Below, one piece after another: positions 18,570 to 27,901 of a stretch of 64,000 nucleotides of DNA. Position 1 is the first letter of the stretch. Each line of letters opens with the position of its first letter. A program made the position numbers and the translations under genes. Below the pieces are notes generated by a model. The model saw only the letters and a program-made list of their open reading frames with translations. It had not been told where the DNA came from and did no database searches. Source of the DNA: Campylobacter concisus (GTDB lineage Bacteria; Campylobacterota; Campylobacteria; Campylobacterales; Campylobacteraceae); contig NZ_JAAKZC010000006.1 in the NCBI RefSeq assembly GCF_015230015.1, forward strand, positions 61,682 to 125,681, read 5' to 3'.

Positions 18570-19061
18570 TTATGCTACCACGATTAGCACGCCAAGCCCA
18601 TTACTAGCGGCATTTTGATAAAAATTTATAAGACCAGCAAAATGCTCTTTTAAACTCGCCCTTATATCTTCAAATTCACTCTCGCAGTGAAAAATATCAG
18701 GATATGTCTTTGAGCTTGCAAATTCTTTTAAATTTATCTTTGCTAAAAGTGCGTTGATATCAACATTTTTCAACGTCTCAGCCACCTCTTTTACATCTGT
18801 AGCACTAGCATAAGAGATCATCTCGCTTAGCTCTTCGTTTAACGCACTACGCCCAAAAATAGCCCAGCTAAGCGGTTCTGACGCCGTGAATTTATCGCCA
18901 GCGCTCAACCTTTGGGCGAAATTTCTGCCAGTTAGCATCTTACACATCGCATCCCACAAATTATCCATGTCGTATTCATCCAAAAGTTCGCCGCCGCCGC
19001 CATTTTTGATCTTTTCTATATCATCTTGCGAGTAGGCATAGTAGTGCGCACTAATCCCCAT
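18570..19061 (-). CDS. DUF1877 (YfbM-like) protein
   Basis: A 163-residue soluble protein starting MGISAHYYAYSQDDIEKI, with the family's central stretch in which a Leu/Trp/Asp-rich helix (DNLWDAMCKMLTG) leads to SEPLSWAIFGRSAL. This resembles E. coli YfbM (D-P-L-S-x-A-x-x-G). The C-terminus ends in a short hydrophobic strand typical of the family. Function is unknown in all members known to me. It stands alone between two gaps on the minus strand. Confidence 0.75.
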   Translation of the reverse strand: MGISAHYYAYSQDDIEKIKNGGGGELLDEYDMDNLWDAMCKMLTGRNFAQRLSAGDKFTASEPLSWAIFGRSALNEELSEMISYASATDVKEVAETLKNVDINALLAKINLKEFASSKTYPDIFHCESEFEDIRASLKEHFAGLINFYQNAASNGLGVLIVVA

Positions 19062-19141
19062 TTTAGAGCCTTAAATTTAATGTAAATTTGAAAAAGAGAA
19101 GGCGGAGCTATAAATTTAATAGTTCCGCACAAAATTAAATT

Positions 19142-20203
<1,062 letters not shown>

Positions 20204-20220
20204 TTAAAATTTGCTAGAGC

Positions 20221-20226
20221 ATTATA
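20221..20226 (-). promoter_or_regulatory. -10 box of the asparaginase gene
   Basis: TATAAT on the minus strand (ATTATA at 20221-20226), 32 bp before the ansA ATG, in an AT-rich region. Campylobacter sigma-70 promoters usually lack a -35 box, so this single element is typical. Confidence 0.6.
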
Positions 20227-20273
20227 ACGTCATATATTTAAAAAATTTATTAATTTTTAAAATTTATATTTAT

Positions 20274-20609
20274 TTAAAGAATTCTTATCAAAAGCATATA
20301 AATTCCAGTTGAAACGACTATGCTAAGAAGGGCATTTTTAAACTTTAAATGCACCAAAACAGCCGTCAAAACCGCCACTATCTCGCTTAAGCCGTATGGA
20401 AACTCGCTAAATTTAGTATCTTTTAGCCCGTAGCAGACCAAAACGACCATTATCATCATACCCATATGCTTCTCAATGGCGTCTAAATAAGGGTTTGACT
20501 TATAGTTTCTTAATGCATAAAATGGCGTCACTCTCGTTATAAAAGTAGCTAGTGCGCTTAAAAGCACCGCCACAAAGAGCACCATCTCGCTTGAACTTAC
20601 ACTTATCAA
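20274..20609 (-). CDS. azlD: AzlD-family small membrane subunit
   Basis: A 111-residue protein with about four helices and the AzlD look (ATFITRVTPFYAL near 19-31; LKDTKFSEFPYGLSEIVAVL). AzlD works with AzlC to export branched-chain amino acids or analogues. It follows azlC with a four-base overlap. No regulator gene is beside the pair. The gap up to the asparaginase promoter is short. Confidence 0.85.
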   Translation of the reverse strand: MISVSSSEMVLFVAVLLSALATFITRVTPFYALRNYKSNPYLDAIEKHMGMMIMVVLVCYGLKDTKFSEFPYGLSEIVAVLTAVLVHLKFKNALLSIVVSTGIYMLLIRIL

Positions 20610-21268
20610 ATTTTATCCTTAAACAAAAGCAAAAATATAAAACAAAGCGCCATCGAGCCAACAAGCACAAATTTAGCTGGAAATAGGCTCACTCCAAGCA
20701 CGCCAAAAAAGACCGCCACAAAGAGCACGCGGTAGTTTTTATCATTTTTAAACATCTCGATGACGACCACTATAAAAAGCGAGGTCAAACTAAACTCAAG
20801 CCCCTTTGTATCGGTCTTGATAAAGTCACCAAGTATCGCTCCAAGCAGCGTTCCAGCCGCCCAGTAAGACCAAGCAAGCAAATTTAGCCAGCTAAAGACA
20901 AAACTTCGCTCATTTGCATCCTTTAGCCCTAAATTTTTAAATATCGCAAAGGTCTCATCTGTTAGCAAAGCGATGTTTAAAAGCCTAAATTTGATCCCGC
21001 TATACTCTTTTAAAAGCGAAATTCCATAAAAAGTGTGACGCAAATTTACAAGATAGCTCACGATAAAGACCTCAACATAGCTCGTGCCGACGCTAAAGAG
21101 CGAAAGCATCATAAACTGCGCTGCTCCGCCATATCCAAGCATACTAAGCGCCACTGCGATAAATGCGCTAATGCCCATGCTTTTAGCCAAAATGCCAAAG
21201 GCGATGCCAAGAGGGAAAAAACCCATAAAGATAGGAATGGATAGTTTAAAAACGTAGTTAAATGTCAA
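20606..21268 (-). CDS. azlC: AzlC-family permease
   Basis: Large subunit of the AzlCD exporter for branched-chain amino acids. The 220 residues hold about seven membrane helices and the family patterns GFFPLGIAFGILAKSMGIS (about 16-34), GAAQFMMLSLF (about 48-58), LVNLRHTFYGISLL (about 73-86) and LTDETFAIF (about 102-110). azlD follows with a four-base overlap. Direction and substrate of transport are inferred from the family. Confidence 0.9.
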   Translation of the reverse strand: MTFNYVFKLSIPIFMGFFPLGIAFGILAKSMGISAFIAVALSMLGYGGAAQFMMLSLFSVGTSYVEVFIVSYLVNLRHTFYGISLLKEYSGIKFRLLNIALLTDETFAIFKNLGLKDANERSFVFSWLNLLAWSYWAAGTLLGAILGDFIKTDTKGLEFSLTSLFIVVVIEMFKNDKNYRVLFVAVFFGVLGVSLFPAKFVLVGSMALCFIFLLLFKDKI

Positions 21269-21418
21269 ATTTCACCTTCATAAAAAGTCAAAATATTAGC
21301 AAAAATTTAAAAATCTAAATTTAAAGAATAGATTTTGTTCTTTAAAATTTAATGACCTTTTCGCATTTTAAAACTAAATTTTATAAAATAACAACAAAAA
21401 TTTATAAAGAAAATTTCT

Positions 21419-22378
21419 ATGAAAAAGATAGTTTTACTAATATTTTTAACACTAAATTTAATAGCTCTAATGACAAATCCAAATATCAAAATCCCTCAAG
21501 CAAATAGCTGCAACATCGAAGATAACTGCATTGATTTTAGCCGTAAATATAGCGATGATGAGTATAAAAGGCTATTTGGAGTTTATAAAAGTGAGTGCGA
21601 GGTTAAAAATTTAGACACATGCATCTATCTGGCTGAGTTTTATAAAAAAGGGCTTGGCGTAAAAAAAGACGTGACAAAATCACTAGAAATTCTTAACAAA
21701 ACTTGCGATGAAAATAACAAATTTGCCTGCCACAACCTTGGTGTTGAGTATCAAGAGATGAAAGATCACAAAATGGCTTTAGATGCTTTTAAAAAAGGCT
21801 GCGATCTAGCTTTTATACAAAGCTGCTTTAACGTCGCAGTTTTATATAGTAACGGCAGTGGCGTGAAAAGAGATTACAAAAAGGCAAGCAAAATTTACAA
21901 AGAAGTTTGCGAGCAAAATTTCTATGAAGGATGCTACAACCTGGCAGTTTTATACCACAACACGCCAGGCGTAAAGCGCGACTACAAAGAAGCGGTAAAG
22001 CTTTACAAAAAGGCTTGTGATAGCGACTTTAGCATCTCTTGCTACAACCTAGCGAGCTTATATCAAGAGCAAAAAGAGTATGAAAAGGCCAGTAAGCTCT
22101 ATTTTAAAGCTTGCAAGCTTGACTTTGCCGATGCTTGCAATAACCTAGCCAGCCTTTACGACGACGCTCTTGGCGTAGAAAAAGATGATGAAGTGGCGTT
22201 TAGATATTACAACAAGGCATGCAGACTAGATAGCGCAAGTGGGTGCAAACATCTTGCATATTTTTATTACCATGGCATAGGTACAAAAAAGGATAAAAAG
22301 CTGGCAGAAAAAGAGCTTAACAAAGCTTGCAAACTAGGTCTTAAAGAGGCTTGCGAGATAGTTAGAGATTTTCACTAA
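21419..22378 (+). CDS. Sel1-repeat, cysteine-rich secreted protein
   Basis: A 319-residue protein with a signal peptide (about 1-22), then some seven Sel1-like repeats of about 36 residues. Most units carry a Cys pair spaced as in the Helicobacter Hcp family (for example KKGCDLAFIQSCFNVAVLY and KKACDSDFSISCYNLASLY), predicted to form a disulfide in each helix pair in the periplasm. Inserted GVKKD- or GVKRDY-type loops mark longer repeats. First of three similar genes in a row. Hcp proteins bind host or cell-wall ligands in some species; the target here is unknown. Confidence 0.85.
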   Translation: MKKIVLLIFLTLNLIALMTNPNIKIPQANSCNIEDNCIDFSRKYSDDEYKRLFGVYKSECEVKNLDTCIYLAEFYKKGLGVKKDVTKSLEILNKTCDENNKFACHNLGVEYQEMKDHKMALDAFKKGCDLAFIQSCFNVAVLYSNGSGVKRDYKKASKIYKEVCEQNFYEGCYNLAVLYHNTPGVKRDYKEAVKLYKKACDSDFSISCYNLASLYQEQKEYEKASKLYFKACKLDFADACNNLASLYDDALGVEKDDEVAFRYYNKACRLDSASGCKHLAYFYYHGIGTKKDKKLAEKELNKACKLGLKEACEIVRDFH

Positions 22379-22387
22379 AGAGCGTTT

Positions 22388-22858
22388 ATGAAAAAGCTAA
22401 TTTTTTCTTTATCTCTCTTTTTGCTTCTAAATGCAGAAAATTTAGACGAGATGTGCCAAAGCGAGGACGATATAAGAGCAAATTTAACGAGCTGTTACAA
22501 GGCTGCTACAAAAATTTATAACTCTTCAAGCGATGATAAAGATTTTAAAAAACTACAAAAGATATTTTTACTAGCTTGCGAAAATGATATGAAAGAGGGT
22601 TGCTACAGCGCTGCGCTCATCTATCTAAATAGCTACAATGACGTGGGTAGCGAGCTTAATCAAACTATCATATTAAATAGATACGCTAGATTTCTTAACT
22701 ACGCGCTTTTGGGTAGCGGCAAAAAAGAGGATAAAACGACTGCCAAAAGCTACTTTCAAAGATCATGCGAGCTAGGCTTTAAAAAGGGCTGCGATATGAG
22801 AAATTTATTAGAGAAGCTTGGGGTATTAAATTTGATCCTAAAAGCATATTTACTATAA
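22388..22858 (+). CDS. Short Sel1-type secreted protein
   Basis: A 156-residue relative of its neighbours, 9 bp after the first gene. Signal peptide MKKLIFSLSLFLLLNA (1-16), then degenerate Sel1 units, with Cys pairs at LACENDMKEGCYSAALIYL and SCELGFKKGCDMRNL. The central part (about 80-115) has lost the repeat pattern and the C-terminus is hydrophobic (LGVLNLILKAYLL). It may be a shrinking copy or a specialised short form. Confidence 0.75.
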   Translation: MKKLIFSLSLFLLLNAENLDEMCQSEDDIRANLTSCYKAATKIYNSSSDDKDFKKLQKIFLLACENDMKEGCYSAALIYLNSYNDVGSELNQTIILNRYARFLNYALLGSGKKEDKTTAKSYFQRSCELGFKKGCDMRNLLEKLGVLNLILKAYLL

Positions 22859-22907
22859 ATTTAGACCTTTTTATCTAAACTTATTTAAATTTTTAAAAAG
22901 GCAGGCA

Positions 22908-23651
22908 ATGAAAAAGATCGTTTTACTTTTATCTTCTACAGCTCTTTTGTGGAGTGCAAATTTAGACCAAAAAGCGCTTGAGACAAAGTGCGAAAAGGCA
23001 GATGCCGCAAGCTGCTACGAGCTTGGAGCTATCTATCAAGAGAGCAAAGCCTACCAAAAAGCGGGCGAGTTTTACAAAAAAGCTTGCGAGCTAAAACACG
23101 CAAGTGCTTGCAGTAGCGTTGGCGTGCTCTACGACATGGACTACATAAAAGATGTAAATAACAAAAATGCAGCCAAATTTTACCAAAAGGGCTGCGAGCT
23201 AAACGACGGCTTTGGCTGCGCAAGGCTCGGATTTGTCTATACGCTAGATAAAAACTATAAAAAGTCAAAAGAGCTCTTTTTAAGGGCATGCGAGCTAAAA
23301 GATGGCGACGGATACTACGGCCTTGGGCTTTTATACTATGACGGAAATGGCGTAGAGCGAGACGCCAAAAAGGCAAAAGAGCTCTTTGAAAAAAGCTGCG
23401 ATCTGGGTCATGCTACTGGCTGCAATAGCCTTGGTATGATGCTTCATAGCGGAAAATACGTAGAAAAAGATCAAAAAAGAGCTAGCAAACTCTTCATAAA
23501 AGCTTGCGAAATGGGCTTTGCAGATGCTTGCCACAACCTTGGGGTTATCTATTTTGAAGCAAAAGGCGATAAAAATTTAGCTAAAAAATACTTTGGCAAG
23601 TCCTGCGAGCTGGGCAACGACGAAGACTGCCAAATTTACAATGGCTTATAA
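22908..23651 (+). CDS. Sel1-repeat, cysteine-rich secreted protein
   Basis: A 247-residue Hcp-like protein, third of the cluster. A signal peptide (MKKIVLLLSSTALLWSA, 1-17) precedes about six regular repeats with paired Cys (KKACELKHASACSSVGVLY, LRACELKDGDGYYGLGLLY, EKSCDLGHATGCNSLGMML, IKACEMGFADACHNLGVIY). The third repeat has Tyr where its second Cys should be (GDGYYGLG), so one disulfide is missing. It has an SD-like AAAAGGCAGG and a 49-bp gap from the second gene. Confidence 0.87.
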   Translation: MKKIVLLLSSTALLWSANLDQKALETKCEKADAASCYELGAIYQESKAYQKAGEFYKKACELKHASACSSVGVLYDMDYIKDVNNKNAAKFYQKGCELNDGFGCARLGFVYTLDKNYKKSKELFLRACELKDGDGYYGLGLLYYDGNGVERDAKKAKELFEKSCDLGHATGCNSLGMMLHSGKYVEKDQKRASKLFIKACEMGFADACHNLGVIYFEAKGDKNLAKKYFGKSCELGNDEDCQIYNGL

Positions 23652-23677
23652 ATTTAGCTTGGATTACCAAACTAAAT

Positions 23678-23791
23678 TTAATGCACCTGCCCTTTTGGAC
23701 CCTTGCCCTTTGGGGTCCTATCTGAAAAGTAAAAAACATCAAGCGTAAAAGCAACGAGTATAAGTCCAACAATAGCCAAAGTCGCGTCCAT
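23678..23791 (-). CDS. 37-aa membrane microprotein after flgG
   Basis: A very short gene starting 5 bp after the flgG stop, with a strong SD (AAAGGTAGG) that overlaps that stop codon. The product has one membrane helix (about 4-22: TLAIVGLILVAFTLDVFYF) and a Gly/Lys/Pro tail (TPKGKGPKGQVH). The placement and SD make it a likely third gene of the flgF-flgG message. The tail DNA also forms a GGACCC/GGGTCC hairpin that could be part of a terminator. I know no family for it. Confidence 0.6.
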   Translation of the reverse strand: MDATLAIVGLILVAFTLDVFYFSDRTPKGKGPKGQVH

Positions 23792-23796
23792 ATCAC

Positions 23797-24585
23797 CTAC
23801 CTTTTAAGTCCATTTACTATCTCTAACATCGAGTCACTCGTAGTTATCGCCTTTGAATTTGCCTCGTATGCGCGCTGACCTGTGATGAGATCAGTCATCT
23901 CTTCAACAAGTTGCACGTTACTCATCTCGACAAAGCCTTGTCTAATGGTGCCAAGTCCGTCAAGGCCTGCTACACCTACCACCACGTCGCCGCTAGCGCT
24001 TGTTTGAAGGTAGTTGTTATCACCCATTGAGTGAAGACCGGCTGGGTTTATGAAATTTGCTAGCTCGATCTGACCTATCTGAGCCATGTTGGTTTCGCCA
24101 GCTTGAAGCACTGAGACGGTGCCATCTGTGCCTATTGAAATTTGTGTCGCATTTGCAGGGACTGTGATCTGAGGGATGAGCTGGTAGCCGTCGCTATTTA
24201 CGATCGTGCCGTTTGCGTCAAGCTTAAATGCACCGTTTCTAGTGTAAGCCGTCGTGCCATCAGGGAGTTGAATTTGAAAAAAGCCGTTGCCAGCTATGAC
24301 CATATCTAGGTTGTTGCTAGTCTCTTTAAAATAACCCTGAGAGAAAATTTTATTTATCGCTGTTGGGCGCACGCCAAGACCTACTTCGATGCCTGTCGGG
24401 CTTGTAGTAGTTTGGCTCGTAGCCGTGCCTGCGTACTCCATGACTTGATACATAAGATCGGCAAATTCAGCTCTATTTTTCTTATATCCATAGGTATTTA
24501 CGTTTGCGATGTTGTGTGAGGTTACATCTATCTGCGTCTGCTCGGCGATCATGCCAGTGGCCGCAGTGTAAAGTGATCTCATCAT
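23797..24585 (-). CDS. flgG: Flagellar distal rod protein FlgG
   Basis: Builds the distal rod of the flagellar basal body. At 262 residues it has the normal FlgG length and both rod/hook signatures: SLYTAATGMIAEQTQIDVTS then HNIANVNTYGYKKNRAEFAD at the N-terminus (the N-N-x-A-N-x-x-T-x-G-[FY]-K motif), and a C-terminal heptad helix ending ITTSDSMLEIVNGLKR. GNGFFQIQLPDGTTAYTRNG marks the D1 region. It follows the flgF-like gene after 15 bp and shares its sigma-54 promoter. Confidence 0.96.
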   Translation of the reverse strand: MMRSLYTAATGMIAEQTQIDVTSHNIANVNTYGYKKNRAEFADLMYQVMEYAGTATSQTTTSPTGIEVGLGVRPTAINKIFSQGYFKETSNNLDMVIAGNGFFQIQLPDGTTAYTRNGAFKLDANGTIVNSDGYQLIPQITVPANATQISIGTDGTVSVLQAGETNMAQIGQIELANFINPAGLHSMGDNNYLQTSASGDVVVGVAGLDGLGTIRQGFVEMSNVQLVEEMTDLITGQRAYEANSKAITTSDSMLEIVNGLKR

Positions 24586-24600
24586 AGTTTTATCCTTTTA

Positions 24601-25410
24601 TTAAGCTTTTAGGGCTAGTTTTTGAACAGCATCTTGGTTAAGGTCAGTCATGTGGCTTGTCATAACCTTTTGATACATATCAACTAAGCGCTGGGTTTCT
24701 ATTAGACCCACCATTTCTAAGACTGGATTTACGTTTGACATCTGAGCGTAGCCTTGCATCACGCTATCAGCCTCGTCAAGCTCGGTTATGTCGTCAAAAT
24801 TTCTACTCTCAAAGAGATTATCGCCGACCTTTTTTAGATCTCTTATCTCTCTTGGCTGAGCGATGTAAAATTTAGAAAATTGATTGTTATTTGAGTATAA
24901 ATTTCCATTTTTATCAGATGTTAAAACCTCGCCTTGTGGCACTTGGATGCCTCTTTGACCTGGATTTTGCGCTTCATAGCCACTTGGTAGCACCCTGTAG
25001 CCCTCTTTTGTGACGATGTAGCCGTCCGCGTCAAGGCTAAAAGAGCCATTTTTGCTTAGTTTTACGCCATTTGGAGTATCAACTAAGAAAAAGGCATCGT
25101 CTCTTTTTATCGCAAAGTCAAGCGTATTTGAGCTGTATTTAAAGCCACCAGCGCTAAAATCGGTGTATTCTTCGCTCACTTGTGGCACACGATCAAGTGT
25201 TCTATTTAGAAATTTAGCTCCGTCTTTTGTGTGATTTTTAATCGGAAGCTCATCTTGCGTCTCTTTAAAAATTCTCGCAAAGTCGCCGATAACTACGTCG
25301 TTTCGCTTGTAGCCGATCGTATTTACATTTGCAAGGTTGTTCGAGATGACATTTAGTCTGTTAAACTGCGTTACCATGCCAGCAGTGGCTTGATAATAAC
25401 CATTTTGCAT
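24601..25410 (-). CDS. flgF: Flagellar proximal rod protein FlgF (annotated FlgG2 in Campylobacter)
   Basis: A 269-residue rod protein that precedes flgG. It begins MQNGYYQATAGMVTQFNRLN and has SNNLANVNTIGYKRND (the rod signature) and a C-terminal helix LVDMYQKVMTSHMTDLNQDA. The FlgF/FlgG split is based on gene order and the less canonical N-terminus; C. jejuni calls its counterpart flgG2. A well-formed sigma-54 promoter lies 38 bp upstream, in keeping with class 2 control of rod genes through FlgSR and RpoN. Confidence 0.9.
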   Translation of the reverse strand: MQNGYYQATAGMVTQFNRLNVISNNLANVNTIGYKRNDVVIGDFARIFKETQDELPIKNHTKDGAKFLNRTLDRVPQVSEEYTDFSAGGFKYSSNTLDFAIKRDDAFFLVDTPNGVKLSKNGSFSLDADGYIVTKEGYRVLPSGYEAQNPGQRGIQVPQGEVLTSDKNGNLYSNNNQFSKFYIAQPREIRDLKKVGDNLFESRNFDDITELDEADSVMQGYAQMSNVNPVLEMVGLIETQRLVDMYQKVMTSHMTDLNQDAVQKLALKA

Positions 25411-25447
25411 AAATTTTCCTAATCAAAATTTGATTTTTATAGCTACT

Positions 25448-25465
25448 AAGCAATCATCGTTCCAA
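25448..25465 (-). promoter_or_regulatory. Sigma-54 (RpoN) promoter of flgF-flgG
   Basis: Minus-strand TTGGAACGATGATTGCTT has the -24 GG and -12 GC with exactly 10 bp between them, matching the TGGCAC-N5-TTGC consensus at the key positions. It lies 38 bp before the flgF start and fits known RpoN control of rod genes in Campylobacter. Confidence 0.8.
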
Positions 25466-25498
25466 CTTTCTTTTTATAGACATTTAAAAAATTTTGGG

Positions 25499-25504
25499 TA
25501 TAAT
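25499..25504 (+). promoter_or_regulatory. -10 box of rpoD
   Basis: TATAAT preceded by GGG, 56 bp before the chosen rpoD start. No -35 is apparent, as is usual in Campylobacter. It is back to back with the sigma-54 promoter of flgF. Confidence 0.6.
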
Positions 25505-25559
25505 CCACTTTCTTTTAACCAATACTTAAATCACAATGATACGATTTGAAAGGAAATTT

Positions 25560-27413
25560 ATGAGCGCCGCAAAAGACTCTTTTTCTCAGATAGAAGAGCT
25601 TTTTGTTGAAAATGCAAAAGGCTTTTTGACATACGAAAAATTAGTAAAATTATTAGACAAAGCTCCGACGGCTACGATAGTAAAAAAGATAGAACAACTA
25701 GCAAAAACAAACAAAGTTCAGCTCATCACATCTGCTGAAGCTGCAAAGCTTAGAAATTTAGCTGACGCCAAAAAACGTCAAGAAAATGCTCAAAAAAGTG
25801 ATCAAGATATCGACGAGGATCTCGATCTTTCAAGCGAGAGCGACCTTTTAGAGTGGTCAAGATCAGATAGTCCAGTAAGGATGTATCTAAGAGAGATGGG
25901 CCAGATCGCACTTCTTACAAAAGAAGAAGAGGTAGAGATCAGCAAGAGGATCGAGCTTGGCGAAGATATCATCATCGATGCATTTTGCTCGGTACCGTTT
26001 TTGATCGATTTCATACTTGACTATAAAGAGCCGCTCATCAATAGAGAACGCCGCGTAAAAGAGCTTTTTAAAAGCTTTGAAGATGAGAGCGAAAACGAAA
26101 ACGAAGATAACGAAGAGGATATAGACGAAGAGGATGAGGAGAACGAAGAGAACGAAGCTCCTAAAAAATCAGCCAAAAACGACAAACGCGCAGAAAAAGT
26201 TATAGAGAGCTTTAAGGCCCTTGAAAAGGCTAAAAAAGAGTGGCTAAAGACTGCAAATAAGCAAGATAAAGTAGAAAGCGATGACACAGCTTCAAAGATG
26301 ACGCTTGCGTTTAAAAAGAAAATTTTAAAAGAGAAGCTGATGGACCTTGGCCCAACAAGCAAGCTAATCAGCGAGATCGTAAAATCAATGGAGACAGCTC
26401 TTAAAAGCGATGATGAATTTGACAGAGAGCTAAAACGCTTGGAGTATCGCTTACCGATGTTTAGCGACGAGCTAAAGAAAAATCACAAAAGCATCTTAAA
26501 AGATATCATCAAACTTAGCAAAGAAGAGATCGCAGCTCGTGTGCCAGAGGCTACGATGGTCTCAACTTACGTCGAGATCAAAAAACTTTTTACGACAAAA
26601 GAGGCGAGCAAACAAGGCTTTGACCTTGAGCCAGCAAGACTAAAAGAAATTTTGGAGCAGATCAAACGTGGAAAGAAAATTTCAGACGAAGCAAAAGCTA
26701 GAATGGCTAAGTCAAACCTCCGTCTAGTCGTAAGTATCGCAAAACGCTATACAAACAGAGGCTTGCCGTTTTTAGATCTCATCCAGGAGGGCAACATCGG
26801 TCTTATGAAAGCGGTTGATAAATTTGAATATAGAAAAGGCTATAAATTTTCAACCTACGCCACATGGTGGATCCGCCAGGCTATCTCACGCGCGATCGCC
26901 GATCAGGCAAGGACGATCAGGATACCTATCCATATGATAGAAACGATCAATCGTATCAACAAAATCAACCGAAAATACCTCCAAGAAGAAGGCAAAGAGC
27001 CTGATGTAAGCGTCATCGCAAAAGAGGTCGGACTAAGCGTTGATAAGGTAAAACAGGTGATCAAGATCACAAAAGAGCCTATCAGCCTTGAAGCTCCTAT
27101 CGCAAACGAAGAAGACGGTAAATTTGGAGATTTTGTTGAAGACAAAACTTCGCTATCACCGATAGATCAAATTTTAAAAAGTGACCTTAGAGAGCAGATC
27201 GACGATGTGCTTTCACAGCTAAATGAGCGCGAAAAGGCGGTTATTTCGATGAGATTTGGCTTGCTTGAAGATGAGAGTGACCGCACACTTGAAGAGATCG
27301 GCAAAGCACTAAATGTCACTCGTGAGCGTGTCCGCCAGATAGAAAGCTCGGCCATTAAGAAACTAAAACACCCAAAAGTTGGTAGAAAACTCAAAAACTA
27401 CATCGAGGGCTAA
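25560..27413 (+). CDS. rpoD: Primary sigma factor RpoD (sigma-70)
   Basis: Housekeeping sigma factor. The start at 25560 has GAAAGGAAAT ahead of it; the frame opens eight codons earlier at 25536 without an SD. The 617 residues include region 1.1-like sequence, region 1.2 ([21 protein letters not shown]), a long acidic non-conserved insert (about 180-225, mostly Glu and Asp), region 2 ([20 protein letters not shown], then [13 protein letters not shown]), region 3 and region 4 with the HTH ([20 protein letters not shown]). Monocistronic, divergent from the flgF operon. Confidence 0.97.
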   Translation: MSAAKDSFSQIEELFVENAKGFLTYEKLVKLLDKAPTATIVKKIEQLAKTNKVQLITSAEAAKLRNLADAKKRQENAQKSDQDIDEDLDLSSESDLLEWSRSDSPVRMYLREMGQIALLTKEEEVEISKRIELGEDIIIDAFCSVPFLIDFILDYKEPLINRERRVKELFKSFEDESENENEDNEEDIDEEDEENEENEAPKKSAKNDKRAEKVIESFKALEKAKKEWLKTANKQDKVESDDTASKMTLAFKKKILKEKLMDLGPTSKLISEIVKSMETALKSDDEFDRELKRLEYRLPMFSDELKKNHKSILKDIIKLSKEEIAARVPEATMVSTYVEIKKLFTTKEASKQGFDLEPARLKEILEQIKRGKKISDEAKARMAKSNLRLVVSIAKRYTNRGLPFLDLIQEGNIGLMKAVDKFEYRKGYKFSTYATWWIRQAISRAIADQARTIRIPIHMIETINRINKINRKYLQEEGKEPDVSVIAKEVGLSVDKVKQVIKITKEPISLEAPIANEEDGKFGDFVEDKTSLSPIDQILKSDLREQIDDVLSQLNEREKAVISMRFGLLEDESDRTLEEIGKALNVTRERVRQIESSAIKKLKHPKVGRKLKNYIEG

Positions 27414-27421
27414 CAAGCCCT

Positions 27422-27433
27422 GCCCTTTTGGGC
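27422..27433 (+). terminator. Possible rpoD terminator
   Basis: GCCC-TTTT-GGGC hairpin 9 bp after the rpoD stop. The stem is short and no T-tract follows directly, so the call is weak. Confidence 0.3.
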
Positions 27434-27541
27434 GTCCGCAGCAAACTCTTTAAATTTCTAAATTTATATCCTAGTCTATAATTAGGTTATTTTCACAACC
27501 GAAGTGCGAAATAGCTATTAAGGAATTTAATGTTTTTGTAT

Positions 27542-27780
27542 GTGTCTATACCATATCTTGGTGTATATAGTCTTGTTTAGGTAGCTTTCTTTGAAAAATT
27601 TATAGTGTCTATACCCTTTAAAGGACTTTCTCTTTGAAAAATTTATAGCATCTGTACCCAAAAATTGTTTTAAATATTACATATAACTCTCATCTTAAAG
27701 CATAATTAATTTAACCTTCGTTTTGAGGGTACACTTGCTATAAAAGTTATTTCTTTAAAGGTACATTAGCTATAAAATTT
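27542..27780. repeat. Cluster of degenerate direct and inverted repeats
   Basis: GTGTCTATACC occurs at 27542-27552 and 27606-27616, with a variant CATCTGTACCC at 27649-27659. TTTGAAAAATTTATAG is exact at 27590-27605 and 27633-27648 (43 bp apart). Two inverted relatives follow: GGGTACACTTGCTATAAAAG at 27727 and AGGTACATTAGCTATAAAAT at 27759. Together they look like about five decayed copies of a unit near AAATTTATAGCATCTGTACCC in both orientations. Origin unknown. Confidence 0.6.
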
Positions 27781-27874
27781 CAATCAAATTCCAAAAACAA
27801 TAACTAAAGAAACATAAAATTTTAATTTACAAATATGTTTTATAAGTTAAAAAAAATAGAAATAAAAAAGAGAG

Positions 27875-27899
27875 TTTTACCGGCACAAGACCGGTAAAA
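27875..27899 (-). terminator. flaC terminator
   Basis: A perfect 9-bp stem (TTTTACCGG, 27875-27883, with CCGGTAAAA, 27891-27899) and a 7-base loop, just after the flaC stop. A-run and T-run on the two sides make it work in either direction. Confidence 0.85.
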
Positions 27900-27901
27900 A
27901 T

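Larger units (their letters stand above)
27414..27901. other. Gene-poor gap with degenerate repeats
   Basis: 488 bp between rpoD and flaC without a recognisable gene. It contains a weak hairpin just after rpoD, a possible 16-codon frame with an SD (27530-27580, MFLYVSIPYLGVYSLV), a cluster of degenerate direct and inverted repeats (27542-27780), an AT-rich tract and the flaC terminator. Confidence 0.6.

Noticed and set aside
23581..23796. A 71-codon minus-strand frame after flgG
   Set aside because: It overlaps the 3' end of the Sel1 gene, has an odd basic composition and no SD. The 37-codon frame at 23678-23791 has the strong SD and protein-like sequence instead.
27542..27780. CRISPR array
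   Set aside because: Repeats are degenerate, unevenly spaced (43, 64 and about 32 bp) and occur in both orientations; no cas genes are near.
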